Assembly (NCBI RefSeq): GCF_003634775.1
Contig: NZ_RBXB01000003.1
Location: 620,001 to 684,000 of the forward strand
From: Chryseobacterium defluvii
GTDB taxonomy: Bacteria; Bacteroidota; Bacteroidia; Flavobacteriales; Weeksellaceae
Direction of reading: 5' to 3'
DNA length: 64,000 nt
Each line of letters begins with the position of its first letter. Positions within the stretch are counted from its first letter, which is position 1. The notes beneath the pieces are model-generated. The model ran no database searches. It was not told the DNA's origin and saw only the letters and a list, made by a program, of their open reading frames with translations. Positions 8,823 through 18,060 of the stretch are shown in pieces. A program made the position numbers and the translations under genes.

Positions 8823-9509
8823 ATGTTTGAACTTATACTTTCTGCTATTGTATTAGGATTCATGTTGAGCCTGGTTTTCATAGGACCTATATTTTTCCTT
8901 CTTATTGAAACCAGCTTCTCAAGAGGACCAAGACATGCTTTGGCACTGGATTTGGGAGTTATCTCCGCCGATTTATTATGTATTTTGGCGTCCTATTATG
9001 CAAGTGCGGATATTGTAACCTTAATTGACAAACATCCCGGATTTTACAGGATAACATCCATTCTTATATTTGTTTACGGTATTGTTATGATGGTCACCAA
9101 GACCAAAATGCATATGCCCGGTGAAGAAAGAATCATTAATCAGAATTATTTCAAGACATTCATTAATGGTTTTTTCTTTAATCTTTTAAATGTAGGAGTC
9201 ATTCTTTTCTGGCTGGTAACAGTAATCTCGGTACGAAATCAATATCCGGATACCAGCAATTTTATTCTTTATATAGGCATTGTGATTGCAACGTATCTGT
9301 GTATTGATCTTGCTAAAATATTCCTGGCGAAACAATTTCATTATAAATTAACACAAAAACTGGCGAACCAGATTAGAAGGGTCGTTGGCGGAATCCTTAT
9401 TGTCTTCAGTTTCTTTATCTTTTTGCAGAGCTTTAAAAAGTTCAATCAGTTCGATAAAAAATTAGAAGAAGCCGAAAAGAAAGAAGTAAAATATCAAAAA
9501 ACTCAATGA
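8823..9509 (+). CDS. LysE/RhtB-family amino-acid exporter
   Basis: A 228-residue integral membrane protein with about six hydrophobic segments. The N-terminal GFMLSLVFIGPIFFLLIETS with its G...GP pattern and the following GPRHALALDLGVISADLL match the LysE/RhtB translocators that export amino acids or related small molecules. The tail is cytoplasmic and Lys/Glu-rich. The stop overlaps the next start by 4 bp, so it is co-translated with the LD-carboxypeptidase; export of a murein-derived amino acid or peptide would fit but is inference. Confidence 0.8.
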   Translation: MFELILSAIVLGFMLSLVFIGPIFFLLIETSFSRGPRHALALDLGVISADLLCILASYYASADIVTLIDKHPGFYRITSILIFVYGIVMMVTKTKMHMPGEERIINQNYFKTFINGFFFNLLNVGVILFWLVTVISVRNQYPDTSNFILYIGIVIATYLCIDLAKIFLAKQFHYKLTQKLANQIRRVVGGILIVFSFFIFLQSFKKFNQFDKKLEEAEKKEVKYQKTQ

Positions 9510-10435
9510 TGAAAAATATTTTTCCGAAATCTCTTAAAAAAGGTGATAAAATAGCTGTTATTTCCCCTGCGGGAGCTGTAGATGCTTCCCAGCTTGAAAA
9601 AGGGATAGAAATGATTAAAAGCAGAGGTTTTGAACCTGTACTGGGAGAACATCTGTATACCAAATTTTCTAACGGATATAATTACGCAGGAACAGAAAAA
9701 GAAAGAATAAAAGATATCAACTGGGCCTTAAATGACAATGAAATCTCTGCAATCTGGGCTTCCAGAGGCGGATATGGCTGTCAACACTTAGTTCAGCATT
9801 TAAAGTTGAAAAACTTTAGAGAAAACCCGAAATGGTATATTGGGTATTCGGACAATACCGTTATCCAGAGCTATTTACTAAAAAAAGGGTTTGTTTCTAT
9901 TCACGGACAAACCATTAAAACTTCCAGTTTCGGAGTTACTGATGAAAGCTATGATCTGATTTTTGAAATTCTGAAAGGAAAAGCTCCTAAATACATTTTA
10001 GAAGCTCACCAATTGAATAAAAAAGGAAATTGTACCGGAGAAGTGGTTGGAGGTAATTTAGCCTTAATTTATGCCTTACTGGGAACCAAATATTCATTTG
10101 ATTTTAGAGATAAAATTTTATTTATCGAAGATATCGGTGAAAACTTCTATGCATTAGACCGAATGATCATGAGCTTGGAATTGGCAGGAGTTTTCAATAA
10201 AATTAAAGGACTTATTGTTGGGGGAATGACCAATATGGGTGATGAAAAAGAGAATAAAAGCTATGAAGAAAGCTTTGACGGATTCGCTAATCAACTGATT
10301 TCGGACAGGCTTTCAAAATATACATTCCCTGTAGTTTTTGGTTTTCCAAATGGACATATTAAAGATAACAGACCTTTGATTATCGGTGGTAATGTTAAGA
10401 TGAAGGTTGAAAATAAAGTAAAGGTTGAATTTTAA
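9506..10435 (+). CDS. LD-carboxypeptidase (peptidase family S66)
   Basis: A 309-residue serine peptidase of the LdcA/MccF family, whose LdcA members remove the terminal D-Ala from murein tetrapeptides during peptidoglycan recycling. The catalytic elements are visible: nucleophile Ser115 in YIGYSDNT, acidic residues in the segment EDIGE (208-212), and His284 in GHIKDNRP. The N-terminal KGDKIAVISPAG is the usual opening. The start overlaps the LysE stop by 4 bp; a second ATG follows at once at 9509. MccF-like self-immunity enzymes share the fold, but LdcA is the simpler reading. Confidence 0.88.
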   Translation: MMKNIFPKSLKKGDKIAVISPAGAVDASQLEKGIEMIKSRGFEPVLGEHLYTKFSNGYNYAGTEKERIKDINWALNDNEISAIWASRGGYGCQHLVQHLKLKNFRENPKWYIGYSDNTVIQSYLLKKGFVSIHGQTIKTSSFGVTDESYDLIFEILKGKAPKYILEAHQLNKKGNCTGEVVGGNLALIYALLGTKYSFDFRDKILFIEDIGENFYALDRMIMSLELAGVFNKIKGLIVGGMTNMGDEKENKSYEESFDGFANQLISDRLSKYTFPVVFGFPNGHIKDNRPLIIGGNVKMKVENKVKVEF

Positions 10436-10467
10436 AGTTTTAACCCAAGCCCCTACTCTCATACTCA

Positions 10468-10839
10468 ATGGCACAACACAACGAATTTGGAAAAAAGGCT
10501 GAAGAATTAGCTGTTGAATATGTAAAAAAGCAAGGCTATAAAATTCTCACCAGGAATTTCCGTTTCCAGAAAGCAGAAATAGATATTATTGCGGAAAAAG
10601 ATAACATTATTGCCGTCATTGAAGTGAAAGCCCGCTCTACAGATGCTTTTATGCTGCCTCAGGAAGCCGTTACCAAAACTAAAATAAGGTCAATTGTTTC
10701 CGCAGCCAATCACTATTTGGAAGAATTTAATAAACACAACGAAGTCAGATTTGATATTATTTCTGTACTTCCCGATGAAAAAGGAAACTTAAGTATTGAA
10801 CACATTACTGATGCCTTTGAAGCATTCGATGCCAATTAG
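10468..10839 (+). CDS. YraN/UPF0102 family protein (predicted endonuclease-like fold)
   Basis: A 123-residue protein with the restriction-endonuclease-like UPF0102 core: GKKAEELAVEYVKKQGYKI, then TRNFRFQKAEIDIIAE and AVIEVKARS, giving the E...E-x-K arrangement of the PD-(D/E)xK fold. The cellular role is not established; it is widely conserved as a single copy. It probably sits in one transcription unit with the flanking LdcA and SDR genes (gaps of 32 and 18 bp). Confidence 0.85.
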   Translation: MAQHNEFGKKAEELAVEYVKKQGYKILTRNFRFQKAEIDIIAEKDNIIAVIEVKARSTDAFMLPQEAVTKTKIRSIVSAANHYLEEFNKHNEVRFDIISVLPDEKGNLSIEHITDAFEAFDAN

Positions 10840-10857
10840 CTTTTAGCAGCCAAAATT

Positions 10858-11607
10858 ATGAAAACAATATTCATCACCGGAGCTACTTCCGGAATAGGAA
10901 AAGCCACAGCTGAACTCCTTGCCAAACAGGGAAACAGAATCATCATTTGTGGAAGAAGAAGCGAAGTTTTAGAAACAGTAAAAGCAGAACTTTCCGCCTT
11001 CACTGAAATATTTAGTTTACAATTCGATGTAAGGAACCTTGAAGAAGTTGAAAATGCAATCAACAGCCTTCCTGAAGAATGGAAGAATATTGATGTGTTA
11101 ATCAACAATGCCGGGAATGCACATGGTTTAGATCCTCTTTCAGCTGGGAAAACGGAAGACTGGGACTCTATGATCGATGGAAATGTAAAAGGTCTTTTAT
11201 ATGTATCTAAAATGATTATTCCGGGAATGAAAGAGAGAAATTCCGGGCATATCGTTAACATCAGTTCTGTAGCAGCAAGACAGACCTATATCAACGGAGT
11301 AGTCTATTGTGCAACAAAAAAAGCGGTGGATGTTATTTCCGAAGGAATGAGACTGGAATTAACGGAATTCGGGATAAAAGTAACAAACATTCAACCGGGT
11401 GCGGTAGAAACAGATTTCTCGTTAGTAAGATTCAAAGGAGACAGCGAAAGAGCTTCTACCGTATATGCAGGCTATGAAGCGTTGAAAGCCGGAGATATTG
11501 CAGATTCTATCGCCTATTGCGTGAATGCCCCGAAACATGTCTGCATTTCTGATATGACCATTTATCCTGCAGCTCAGGCAGAACCGAGAACCATTTACAG
11601 AAAATAG
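10858..11607 (+). CDS. SDR-family NAD(P)-dependent oxidoreductase (YdfG-like)
   Basis: A 249-residue classical short-chain dehydrogenase. The cofactor motif TGATSGIG lies at residues 6-13, NNAG near residue 84, and the catalytic Ser137-Tyr150-Lys154 triad in NISSVAARQ...YCATKK. ICGRRSEVLE has the basic residues expected of NADP-preferring members. Close in type to YdfG/serine 3-dehydrogenase enzymes that reduce 3-hydroxy acids or malonic semialdehyde, but the substrate is not readable. Confidence 0.88.
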   Translation: MKTIFITGATSGIGKATAELLAKQGNRIIICGRRSEVLETVKAELSAFTEIFSLQFDVRNLEEVENAINSLPEEWKNIDVLINNAGNAHGLDPLSAGKTEDWDSMIDGNVKGLLYVSKMIIPGMKERNSGHIVNISSVAARQTYINGVVYCATKKAVDVISEGMRLELTEFGIKVTNIQPGAVETDFSLVRFKGDSERASTVYAGYEALKAGDIADSIAYCVNAPKHVCISDMTIYPAAQAEPRTIYRK

Positions 11608-11608
11608 C

Positions 11609-12047
11609 ATGAAAATATTATCGCTTTTTATTCTGCTTTTCTCATTCAATTTCTGGAGTTGTCAGAATCTACAGACAAGTCCAGAAGATAAAAATTAATT
11701 GAAAATATAAAGCTTTTAGACAACTATTTGCAGAATAATGACGGTAATATTGCCCATATTCTTTGCCCGGATGTATCCTTCGGACATTCCAACGGATGGG
11801 TTCAAAGCTTTGATGACTTTAAAAAAGATTTTTCTTCAAAAAAAGTGATCTACAAAGAAATAAAACAAATAGAGCTTTCAGAATTAAAAAGACATAAAAA
11901 TATAGCCAGTGTAAGAAGAAAAATACACGTTCTGGAACTTATAAAAGTCAGGATTTTGAGCTGAAGTTAGCTTTATTGGAGATCTGGATGAAAAAGAATT
12001 CCACCTGGAAATTATGGAGTCGGCAGAGTGTCGAAATAAAGCCATAA
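11609..12047 (+). pseudogene. NTF2-like (SnoaL/DUF4440-type) lipoprotein gene broken by two frameshifts
   Basis: Three consecutive frames join into one plausible protein. The ATG at 11609 starts a lipoprotein signal with Cys18 (FNFWSCQN) that ends at a TAA at 11696 in the middle of an A run. The next frame, from about 11692, reads KLIENIKLLDNYLQNNDG and VSFGHSNGWVQSFDDF up to about 11929. A third frame, from 11931, reads SGTYKSQDFELKLALLEIW and ends SRQSVEIKP at a TAA (12045-12047). Each break is repaired by adding one base (one in AAAAA, one in ACACGTT). NTF2-like proteins of this size include ketosteroid-isomerase relatives. Either a true pseudogene or two sequencing deletions. Confidence 0.75.
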
Positions 12048-12101
12048 ATTTGCAGGAACTTATTAACTCAACATACTAAAGGATATAATTTAATTAAAAA
12101 A

Positions 12102-12788
12102 ATGAAAATTCTATACCTCGAAACCTCTTCCAAAAACTGTTCGGTAGCTATTTCAGATAATGAAAAGCTATTATGTCTTTGTGAAGAAGTTTCTGAAAAC
12201 TATAAACAGTCCGAAAGCCTTCACTCTTTTGTAGAATGGGCGTTAGAAGGAGCAGAAATATCCTTAAAGGAAATTGAAGCCGTTTCTTTAGGGAAAGGAC
12301 CGGGCTCTTACACAGGATTAAGAATAGGAGCTTCTTCTGCAAAAGGATTCTGTTACGGCTTAAAAGTTCCATTGATTGCTGTAAATTCCCTGGAAAGCAT
12401 GATAGAGCCTTTTTTAAGGCAAAACTATGATTATGTGGTCCCTTTGATCGACGCAAGAAGAATGGAAGTTTATACGGCTGTTTATGATGGAAATACAGGG
12501 GATGAATTAACAGGGACCGAAGCGAAAATCCTGGATGAGCATTCTTTTGAAGAATTTAAGGATAAAAAAGTCATATTCGTAGGAGACGGAGCTAAAAAAG
12601 CAAAGGAGATATTGCAGCTTCCGAACGCCGAATTTAATGAAGGCATCTACCCTTCCGCTCAATATCTGATTAAGAAAACAATGGAGAAGATAAAGAAAAA
12701 TGAATTGGAAGATATTGCGTACTTTGAACCGTTTTATTTAAAAGATTTCCAAGGAGTCAAGAAAAAGAAATCGCCAGATTCTATATAA
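12102..12788 (+). CDS. tsaB: tRNA threonylcarbamoyladenosine biosynthesis protein TsaB
   Basis: A 228-residue ASKHA-fold protein that partners TsaD (and TsaE) in forming t6A37 in tRNAs that read ANN codons. Diagnostic features are the N-terminal ILYLETSSKNCSVAI, the SLGKGPGSYTGLRIG loop near residue 63, and VPLIDARRMEVYTAVY. TsaB lacks the metal-binding His pair of TsaD, consistent here. It is followed by a perfect hairpin separating it from the convergent sprE. Confidence 0.93.
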   Translation: MKILYLETSSKNCSVAISDNEKLLCLCEEVSENYKQSESLHSFVEWALEGAEISLKEIEAVSLGKGPGSYTGLRIGASSAKGFCYGLKVPLIAVNSLESMIEPFLRQNYDYVVPLIDARRMEVYTAVYDGNTGDELTGTEAKILDEHSFEEFKDKKVIFVGDGAKKAKEILQLPNAEFNEGIYPSAQYLIKKTMEKIKKNELEDIAYFEPFYLKDFQGVKKKKSPDSI

Positions 12789-12793
12789 GCATA

Positions 12794-12825
12794 AAAAAGC
12801 GAAGATAAATTTATCTTCGCTTTTT
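12794..12825. terminator. Bidirectional terminator between tsaB and sprE/porW
   Basis: The 22-base palindrome at 12799-12820 (half GCGAAGATAAA) is flanked by AAAAA on the left and TTTTT on the right, so it can terminate both convergent genes. Confidence 0.9.
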
Positions 12826-12831
12826 ATTTAT

Positions 12832-15381
12832 TTATTGAGGCTTCACAGGAACCGTATTATTCGGTTTATTGATCTGCTGTTGTTGATTCTTGTTAACAGG
12901 TTTTTGCTGTTGCTGAATCGGAACACTGTTCATAGGCTGAACATTTGAGTTATTCTGCGAAGGCATATTATTGACAGGGTTTTGAGGGATTACATTTCCT
13001 TTATTATCTGTAGCCTGGAAAGAAAGATCACTTCTCAGGTAATTCAGCATTTCTTTGGCTTTGATCCCTTCCGGTGTTTTAGCATAATTCAAAGCGATCT
13101 GTTCCAACTGTAAAATCATCACCTCTTTCCCGCTCGATTTTCCTGCATTGAAAGCATTTAAAAGGTATAATTTAGGAACCAGCGCATCTTTAGGATATTT
13201 CTGAATTGCCTGATCTATCACCCCTTTACTTTCCTCAAACTTTTCAGCCTCATATAGGGCATATGCCTTTTTGTATTCATTCTCCACATCTTCGGAAGAC
13301 TTTACGAAGGAGTTATTCTTAGGATTTCTGGCAAATTCCGCATAAGATGTATATGGATAATCCGTCAACAGGATTTGTTTGGCTCTCTCTCCTGCCTGCG
13401 GATTTTTTTCATAATTCATGGCAAATATCTCATACAATGCCTGTAACATTACTTTTTCCTCAGGCTTATTGTCTACCAGATCATATAATGTTTTCGTTGC
13501 CAAAGGTGTATTGGTAAAGTAATTCTGATACATGATTCCCAGACCTAATGAAGCTGTATCCCTGTCCTTTTTCAACTGTCCCAATTTCCCGGCATCCGTT
13601 GGAATCTGCTCAATATAATAGGCCGTTTCATAACGTCTGGGATTAGGTGCGGAAGTAACTCCTAAAGCTTCATTTTTAAGGTCTTCAAGAGAGCTCATCT
13701 TTTTAGAATAACGCCAGTTATCTGCAAGAGCCCGTTCTCCCCATATTTGCTTAAACGATGAAGATCCTTTGTTCACCGTGTTCATATTACTGAAGTAAAA
13801 ACCTTTCGTAGTTGTTCCGAAATCTTCGAAAGAAGTTCCGCCATTATTGGCAAAAATGGAATTGGCATTGTAATCTCCCCCATCAAAACCTTTGCTTCTT
13901 TCCGCACGTTTCCTTTCCAGCTCTTCTTTAGCTTCCTTAGCTTTTAATTTTTCAATGTGCTTGGCAAAATAATCATTTCTTTGAGCATCATTCATTTTAG
14001 CTAAAGCAAGAATACTGTCATTTTTCTTGATCAGGTAATAGTTTTTCGAGATTTTCTTGATATGTTCAGCCTGGTCCTTTAAAAGAAGTTTGGAAGGTTC
14101 ATAGGTCATCGCTACGAGAGCAGAATCATAATAACTTCCGGCACCGATATAATCGTTCTTTTCAAGATAGGATTTTCCAATTTCATAATACGTAAGGCCA
14201 CGAACCTGTTGATCCGAAACCTTCTCCAATAAGGATTTTCTGAAAAACTCCTGAGCTTCATCTTTTTTGCCGGCTTTATTGGCCATTAAGCCTAAAGCAT
14301 AATAAAATTCATTCTTTCTGGAACCATAAGTTCCTTTTTTACTGATATCTTCCAGATATTTTTTGGCTCCGTTATAATCTCCTTTTCCATTAAAGGTTTT
14401 AGCAATTTCAATTTGAGATTTTACTTCAAATTCGAAATCATTGGCATATTTATAAGCATTTAAAAAGCTTTCTCTGGCCTCTTCATTTTTCCCTAATTCA
14501 GATAAGACCTGTCCTCTTAAGTAAGCGATCCTGCTTTTTAATTTTCTGTTACTATTAAGTTCAAAAGCACGGGCAAGCTCTTGGGTTGCCTCTTCTTTTT
14601 TACCGGCATCCAGAAGAGCCTCGGAACTGTAAATACTTAGTAACTTATCATAATTTTTATCCATGCCTTCACTTTTCAGTTTGGCAAACATTTCATTGGC
14701 TTTATGATAATCCTGACGTTGTGCATAAGCAACACCCTGATAAATTTTTGCCAGCGGCAATCTTTTATCATCTTTCATATGAGTGAAGACATAGTTTAAG
14801 GCGTCTAATGCTTGCAACGACTTATTCTGATAAATTCTTGACTGTACAAGAATCATATAAGCATCAAAGATTTTCTTATTCTTTTCTTCCCCGTTTTTGA
14901 TTACAGAATATTTATTAATTGCCTTTAAAGCTTTGGCTTCAGCAATTTCTAAGGGTGTAGCTCCTTTTGCATCCGGCTGATTGGCATCTGCAGTTACAGT
15001 ACCCTCATTAGGCATACCAGGAACTCCGGGCTTTCCGGGCGGCATTCCGGCAGATGTTCTTCCATTATTATTTTCAGAGGGCCTGTTGATTTCCGCCATT
15101 TTCATAGAATTTTCCGCAAAAGCTGCGGATTGTCCCAAATCGCTTCCCAATGGCTGATCTTCATAGGTAAGAATAGGAATATAGGGAGCATAAAAATTAT
15201 CTTTATGACCTTTATCCCTGCTAGTGAATTCACTGTTTAATGCATCCTTTGCATTAAAAAGAGTGTTGTAATATGTGGAAAACCCTTTCATGAACTTGGA
15301 TCGCTGTTCCGGCTTTTTTGTTTTGGTAGCACAGGAAACAATGATACATGCTGCTAAAAGGAATAAAATATTCTTTTTCAT
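12832..15381 (-). CDS. sprE: Type IX secretion/gliding motility TPR lipoprotein SprE (PorW)
   Basis: An 849-residue lipoprotein with a lipobox at Cys17 (CIIVSC) and many tetratricopeptide-like helical repeats through residues about 160-450 and again near 640-790. The conserved N-terminal block KFMKGFSTYYNTLFNAKDAL marks the SprE/PorW family, required for type IX secretion and gliding in Flavobacterium johnsoniae and for the T9SS of Porphyromonas. A Glu/Lys-rich coiled-coil segment lies near residue 480, and the C-terminus is Gln/Asn/Pro-rich low complexity. Its presence shows that the host has a T9SS, relevant to the sorted protein at 49.4 kb. Confidence 0.88.
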   Translation of the reverse strand: MKKNILFLLAACIIVSCATKTKKPEQRSKFMKGFSTYYNTLFNAKDALNSEFTSRDKGHKDNFYAPYIPILTYEDQPLGSDLGQSAAFAENSMKMAEINRPSENNNGRTSAGMPPGKPGVPGMPNEGTVTADANQPDAKGATPLEIAEAKALKAINKYSVIKNGEEKNKKIFDAYMILVQSRIYQNKSLQALDALNYVFTHMKDDKRLPLAKIYQGVAYAQRQDYHKANEMFAKLKSEGMDKNYDKLLSIYSSEALLDAGKKEEATQELARAFELNSNRKLKSRIAYLRGQVLSELGKNEEARESFLNAYKYANDFEFEVKSQIEIAKTFNGKGDYNGAKKYLEDISKKGTYGSRKNEFYYALGLMANKAGKKDEAQEFFRKSLLEKVSDQQVRGLTYYEIGKSYLEKNDYIGAGSYYDSALVAMTYEPSKLLLKDQAEHIKKISKNYYLIKKNDSILALAKMNDAQRNDYFAKHIEKLKAKEAKEELERKRAERSKGFDGGDYNANSIFANNGGTSFEDFGTTTKGFYFSNMNTVNKGSSSFKQIWGERALADNWRYSKKMSSLEDLKNEALGVTSAPNPRRYETAYYIEQIPTDAGKLGQLKKDRDTASLGLGIMYQNYFTNTPLATKTLYDLVDNKPEEKVMLQALYEIFAMNYEKNPQAGERAKQILLTDYPYTSYAEFARNPKNNSFVKSSEDVENEYKKAYALYEAEKFEESKGVIDQAIQKYPKDALVPKLYLLNAFNAGKSSGKEVMILQLEQIALNYAKTPEGIKAKEMLNYLRSDLSFQATDNKGNVIPQNPVNNMPSQNNSNVQPMNSVPIQQQQKPVNKNQQQQINKPNNTVPVKPQ

Positions 15382-15468
15382 TTATTCAATATAACTCGCT
15401 AATCTGCTTTTTATTATAAAGCAGTTTGATGATTTTGTAAAAATAGTAAAATTTTATATTGAAAAATA

Positions 15469-16023
15469 TTATATTTCTCCCAGAATTTTGTAAACCAAAT
15501 GGGTAGGAAGTCCCATTATCGTATAAAAACTACCATTCATTTTCCTGATCTTGGCCATACCGAGCCATTCCTGAATACCATAACTTCCCGCTTTGTCAAA
15601 AGGCTTATAATTCTGAATGTAATATTCTATTTCTTTATCCGAAATATCCTCAAACTCTACATCGGCCAGATCTGTTTCCGTAAAGACCTTATCAGCGGTT
15701 TTTATAGTAATACCCGTATAAACCTGATGTGTTTTCCCGGAAAGAGTTTGCAGCATTGCCTTAGCGTCGGCTTCGTCCTTAGGTTTTCCCAGAATCTGAT
15801 CATTAATGGCAACAACAGTATCAGCTGTTAACAGGACTTCCCCTTCTTTCAGGGTCCCGTATGCGTCTGTCTTTAATAAAGAAAGATAAGCGGCCGCTTC
15901 TCCTATTTTTATATTTTCAGGAATAATTTCTTCGCAGTCTATTTTCACCACTTCAAAATCAAATCCTAAACTCGATAGCAATTCTTTTCTTCTGGGAGAT
16001 TGTGAGGCTAGAAGTATTTTCAT
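15469..16023 (-). CDS. maf: Maf-family nucleotide pyrophosphatase
   Basis: A 184-residue Maf/HAM1-fold protein. Members hydrolyse non-canonical or modified NTPs (dTTP, UTP, m5UTP, pseudo-UTP) to NMPs. Visible motifs: ILLASQSPRRKELLSSLG at residues 3-20, LTADTVVAINDQILGKP with the catalytic Asp, and SGKTHQVYTG. The order kdsC-like then maf on the minus strand (9-bp gap) suggests a shared transcript with the KdsC and DUF2520 genes. Confidence 0.93.
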   Translation of the reverse strand: MKILLASQSPRRKELLSSLGFDFEVVKIDCEEIIPENIKIGEAAAYLSLLKTDAYGTLKEGEVLLTADTVVAINDQILGKPKDEADAKAMLQTLSGKTHQVYTGITIKTADKVFTETDLADVEFEDISDKEIEYYIQNYKPFDKAGSYGIQEWLGMAKIRKMNGSFYTIMGLPTHLVYKILGEI

Positions 16024-16032
16024 CTTTGTGGT

Positions 16033-16551
16033 TTAAACAGATTGGGTATTGTCATCATGCCAGTTTCCCTGAACTTTCATCACCTGCTCAATCACATCAC
16101 GTACTGCCCCGCTTCCGCCCTGTTTCGGGGAAATGTAAGTGGCAATTCCTTTGATTTCCGGAACAGCATTTTCAGGACAGGCTGCAATAGCAGATTTTTC
16201 CATGATATGAAGATCAGGAAGATCATCACCCATCGTTAAGATTTCCTCATTTTTCAGATTATACTTGTTTTTGAAATCTTCGAAATCAACCATTTTATCA
16301 TGAGATTTCGGGTAATAATCCTGGATTCCAAGGTAATTGATCCTGTGTTTTACCATCTCATCGTTTCCTCCGGTGATCACTCCTATTAAATAATTGTTTT
16401 TTAAAGCTTTAACTACTGCATAGCCATCCAGAACATTCATTACCCTGCACATATTCCCACCTGGAAGAAGGTAAACACTTCCGTCTGTAAAAACGCCGTC
16501 CACATCAAAAACAAATGCCTTAATATCCTTTAATTTCTCTTTATAGCTCAT
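16033..16551 (-). CDS. kdsC: KdsC-type HAD phosphatase (3-deoxy-D-manno-octulosonate 8-phosphate phosphatase)
   Basis: A 172-residue capless HAD phosphatase. The nucleophile motif FVFDVDGVFTDGSVY has Asp16 and Asp18; motif II is GVITGG; motif III/IV is MGDDLPDL. The GGNMCRVMNVLDGYAVVKAL insertion is typical of KdsC tetramers, which release Kdo for lipopolysaccharide synthesis. CMP-Neu5Ac-type or other C0 HAD phosphatases are alternatives. Its first 11 bp overlap the end of the DUF2520 gene, showing translational coupling. Confidence 0.85.
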   Translation of the reverse strand: MSYKEKLKDIKAFVFDVDGVFTDGSVYLLPGGNMCRVMNVLDGYAVVKALKNNYLIGVITGGNDEMVKHRINYLGIQDYYPKSHDKMVDFEDFKNKYNLKNEEILTMGDDLPDLHIMEKSAIAACPENAVPEIKGIATYISPKQGGSGAVRDVIEQVMKVQGNWHDDNTQSV

Positions 16552-17290
16552 ACATTTTTTTAATAGAATGATTCATAATTTTATAAATTTCAAGGCTTTC
16601 ACCCTGTAAAAGTTGTTCGTGCAGCTGCAAAACTCTCACATCATTTCTTACAGCAGGCCCGGTTTGTGCTGATTTAGGTTCAATTTCATGAATTTTCTGA
16701 ACTGTTTCATCAATCAGGGGTAAAAAATAATGAAATGGAATTTGCTGGGAGTCCGAAATTTCTTTTGCCCTGGAGAAAAGATGATTCACAAAATTGCAGG
16801 CGAATACGGCTGTAAGGTGAATGTATTTTCTCTTTTCATGGGAACTTTCCATGACATTTTCCGAAATTTGAGAAGCAATGGAAAAAAGGGTTTTTGTATC
16901 TTCCTCAGTCTCAGCTTCTATGAAAAAAGGAATCTTTTTGTATTCCAGGGTTTTGGATTTTGAAAATGTCTGAAGCGGATAAAAGCTTGATTTCCTGTAC
17001 GCCCCTGCCAAAACTTCTTTCGGTAAAGATCCGGAAGTATGTGCGACAAGACAATCTTTTTTAGTGATGAGCCTGGAAACATTTTCTACAGAACCATCAC
17101 TTACACAAATGATATAAAGATCCGCATCTTCCGGTTTTTCTGTAGAATAAGGAATATTCAATTCCTCAGATATTTTCTTCAGATCTTCTTCATTCCTGCC
17201 AAATAACTGAGCTAAAGGAATGTTATTGAGAACAAAAGCTTTTGCCAGGTGATAGGCAACATTTCCGGAACCAATAATTACAGTTTGCAT
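16541..17290 (-). CDS. Rossmann-like/DUF2520 oxidoreductase-like protein
   Basis: A 249-residue protein with an N-terminal NAD(P)-binding fold (VIIGSGNVAYHLAKAF) and a C-terminal all-helical DUF2520 domain (HLTAVFACNFVNHLFS and following). The layout resembles ketopantoate or pyrroline-5-carboxylate reductases, but the family has no settled reaction. It is first in a minus-strand unit DUF2520-kdsC-maf, a common flavobacterial arrangement. Confidence 0.85.
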   Translation of the reverse strand: MQTVIIGSGNVAYHLAKAFVLNNIPLAQLFGRNEEDLKKISEELNIPYSTEKPEDADLYIICVSDGSVENVSRLITKKDCLVAHTSGSLPKEVLAGAYRKSSFYPLQTFSKSKTLEYKKIPFFIEAETEEDTKTLFSIASQISENVMESSHEKRKYIHLTAVFACNFVNHLFSRAKEISDSQQIPFHYFLPLIDETVQKIHEIEPKSAQTGPAVRNDVRVLQLHEQLLQGESLEIYKIMNHSIKKMYEL

Positions 17291-17458
17291 ATAACAAAGA
17301 TAAGATTTTGCGTCGAGTTTAGAAAGGACGCGGGAAGAGCAAAAGCGGAAGTTTTTGAAAATCCGCCTATTGTATAGTGCTTAAAGCGTATCGTGTAACT
17401 GCTTGATATTATTTTAAATATTTGGACTAAAAATTGAATATGTAATTTAACTTTTAGA

Positions 17459-17466
17459 TATTTTTG
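17459..17466 (+). promoter_or_regulatory. Promoter -7 element of the ECF sigma cassette
   Basis: TATTTTTG fits TAnnTTTG, 25 bp before the sigma-factor ATG at 17492. Confidence 0.45.
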
Positions 17467-17491
17467 TAATCCAAAACAATGAAAGCATCTT

Positions 17492-18043
17492 ATGAAGATT
17501 AAGGACGCAGAGATTATTGCGCTCATGCAGAATCCACGAACCCAGGATAAAGGGTTGCGTGCGTTGATGGATGCTTATCAAAGTAGATTGTATTGGCATA
17601 TAAGAAGAATTATTGTGGATGGTGCTCTTGCTGAAGATACGTTGCAGGAAACATTCATTAAGGCATATCAGAATTTTCACCAGTTCAAAAATGACAGCCA
17701 GTTGTATACATGGCTGTACAGGATTGCTACCAACGAAGCGTTACAGCAGGTTAATAAGCTAAAAAAAATGCAGAAGACTGATGAAGATCCTGAATATCAT
17801 ATGCAGAATCTTGTAGCCGACAATATGGAAGGGGATGCGGAGGAAATACAAGTGCTGTTACAGAATGCTATACAAAGCCTGCCCGAAAAGCAGAAACTGG
17901 TATTTATGATGAGGTATTATGATGATTTGCCCTACGAAGAAATATCCAAAATCGTGGATATGTCCGTAGGAACATTAAAAACGAATTATCATTATGCCAA
18001 ACAAAAAATAGAAGAATATATCAAAGAGAATTACGAAAGATAA
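17492..18043 (+). CDS. RNA polymerase ECF-type sigma factor
   Basis: A 183-residue sigma-70-family protein with only regions 2 and 4. Region 2 is AEDTLQETFIKAYQNFHQF followed by YTWLYRIATNEALQ; region 4 is LPEKQKLVFMMRYYDDLPYEEISKI with a helix-turn-helix ending MSVGTLKTNYHYAKQKI. It heads a three-gene cassette with an adjacent membrane protein (probable anti-sigma) and a Spy-like periplasmic protein, so it probably answers an envelope signal. Confidence 0.92.
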   Translation: MKIKDAEIIALMQNPRTQDKGLRALMDAYQSRLYWHIRRIIVDGALAEDTLQETFIKAYQNFHQFKNDSQLYTWLYRIATNEALQQVNKLKKMQKTDEDPEYHMQNLVADNMEGDAEEIQVLLQNAIQSLPEKQKLVFMMRYYDDLPYEEISKIVDMSVGTLKTNYHYAKQKIEEYIKENYER

Positions 18044-18060
18044 TTTTTGAAAACAAAGAG

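Noticed and set aside
11422..11649. Minus-strand ORF across the SDR end and the NTF2-like pseudogene start
   Set aside because: Antisense to clear coding sequence in the SDR gene; no independent support.
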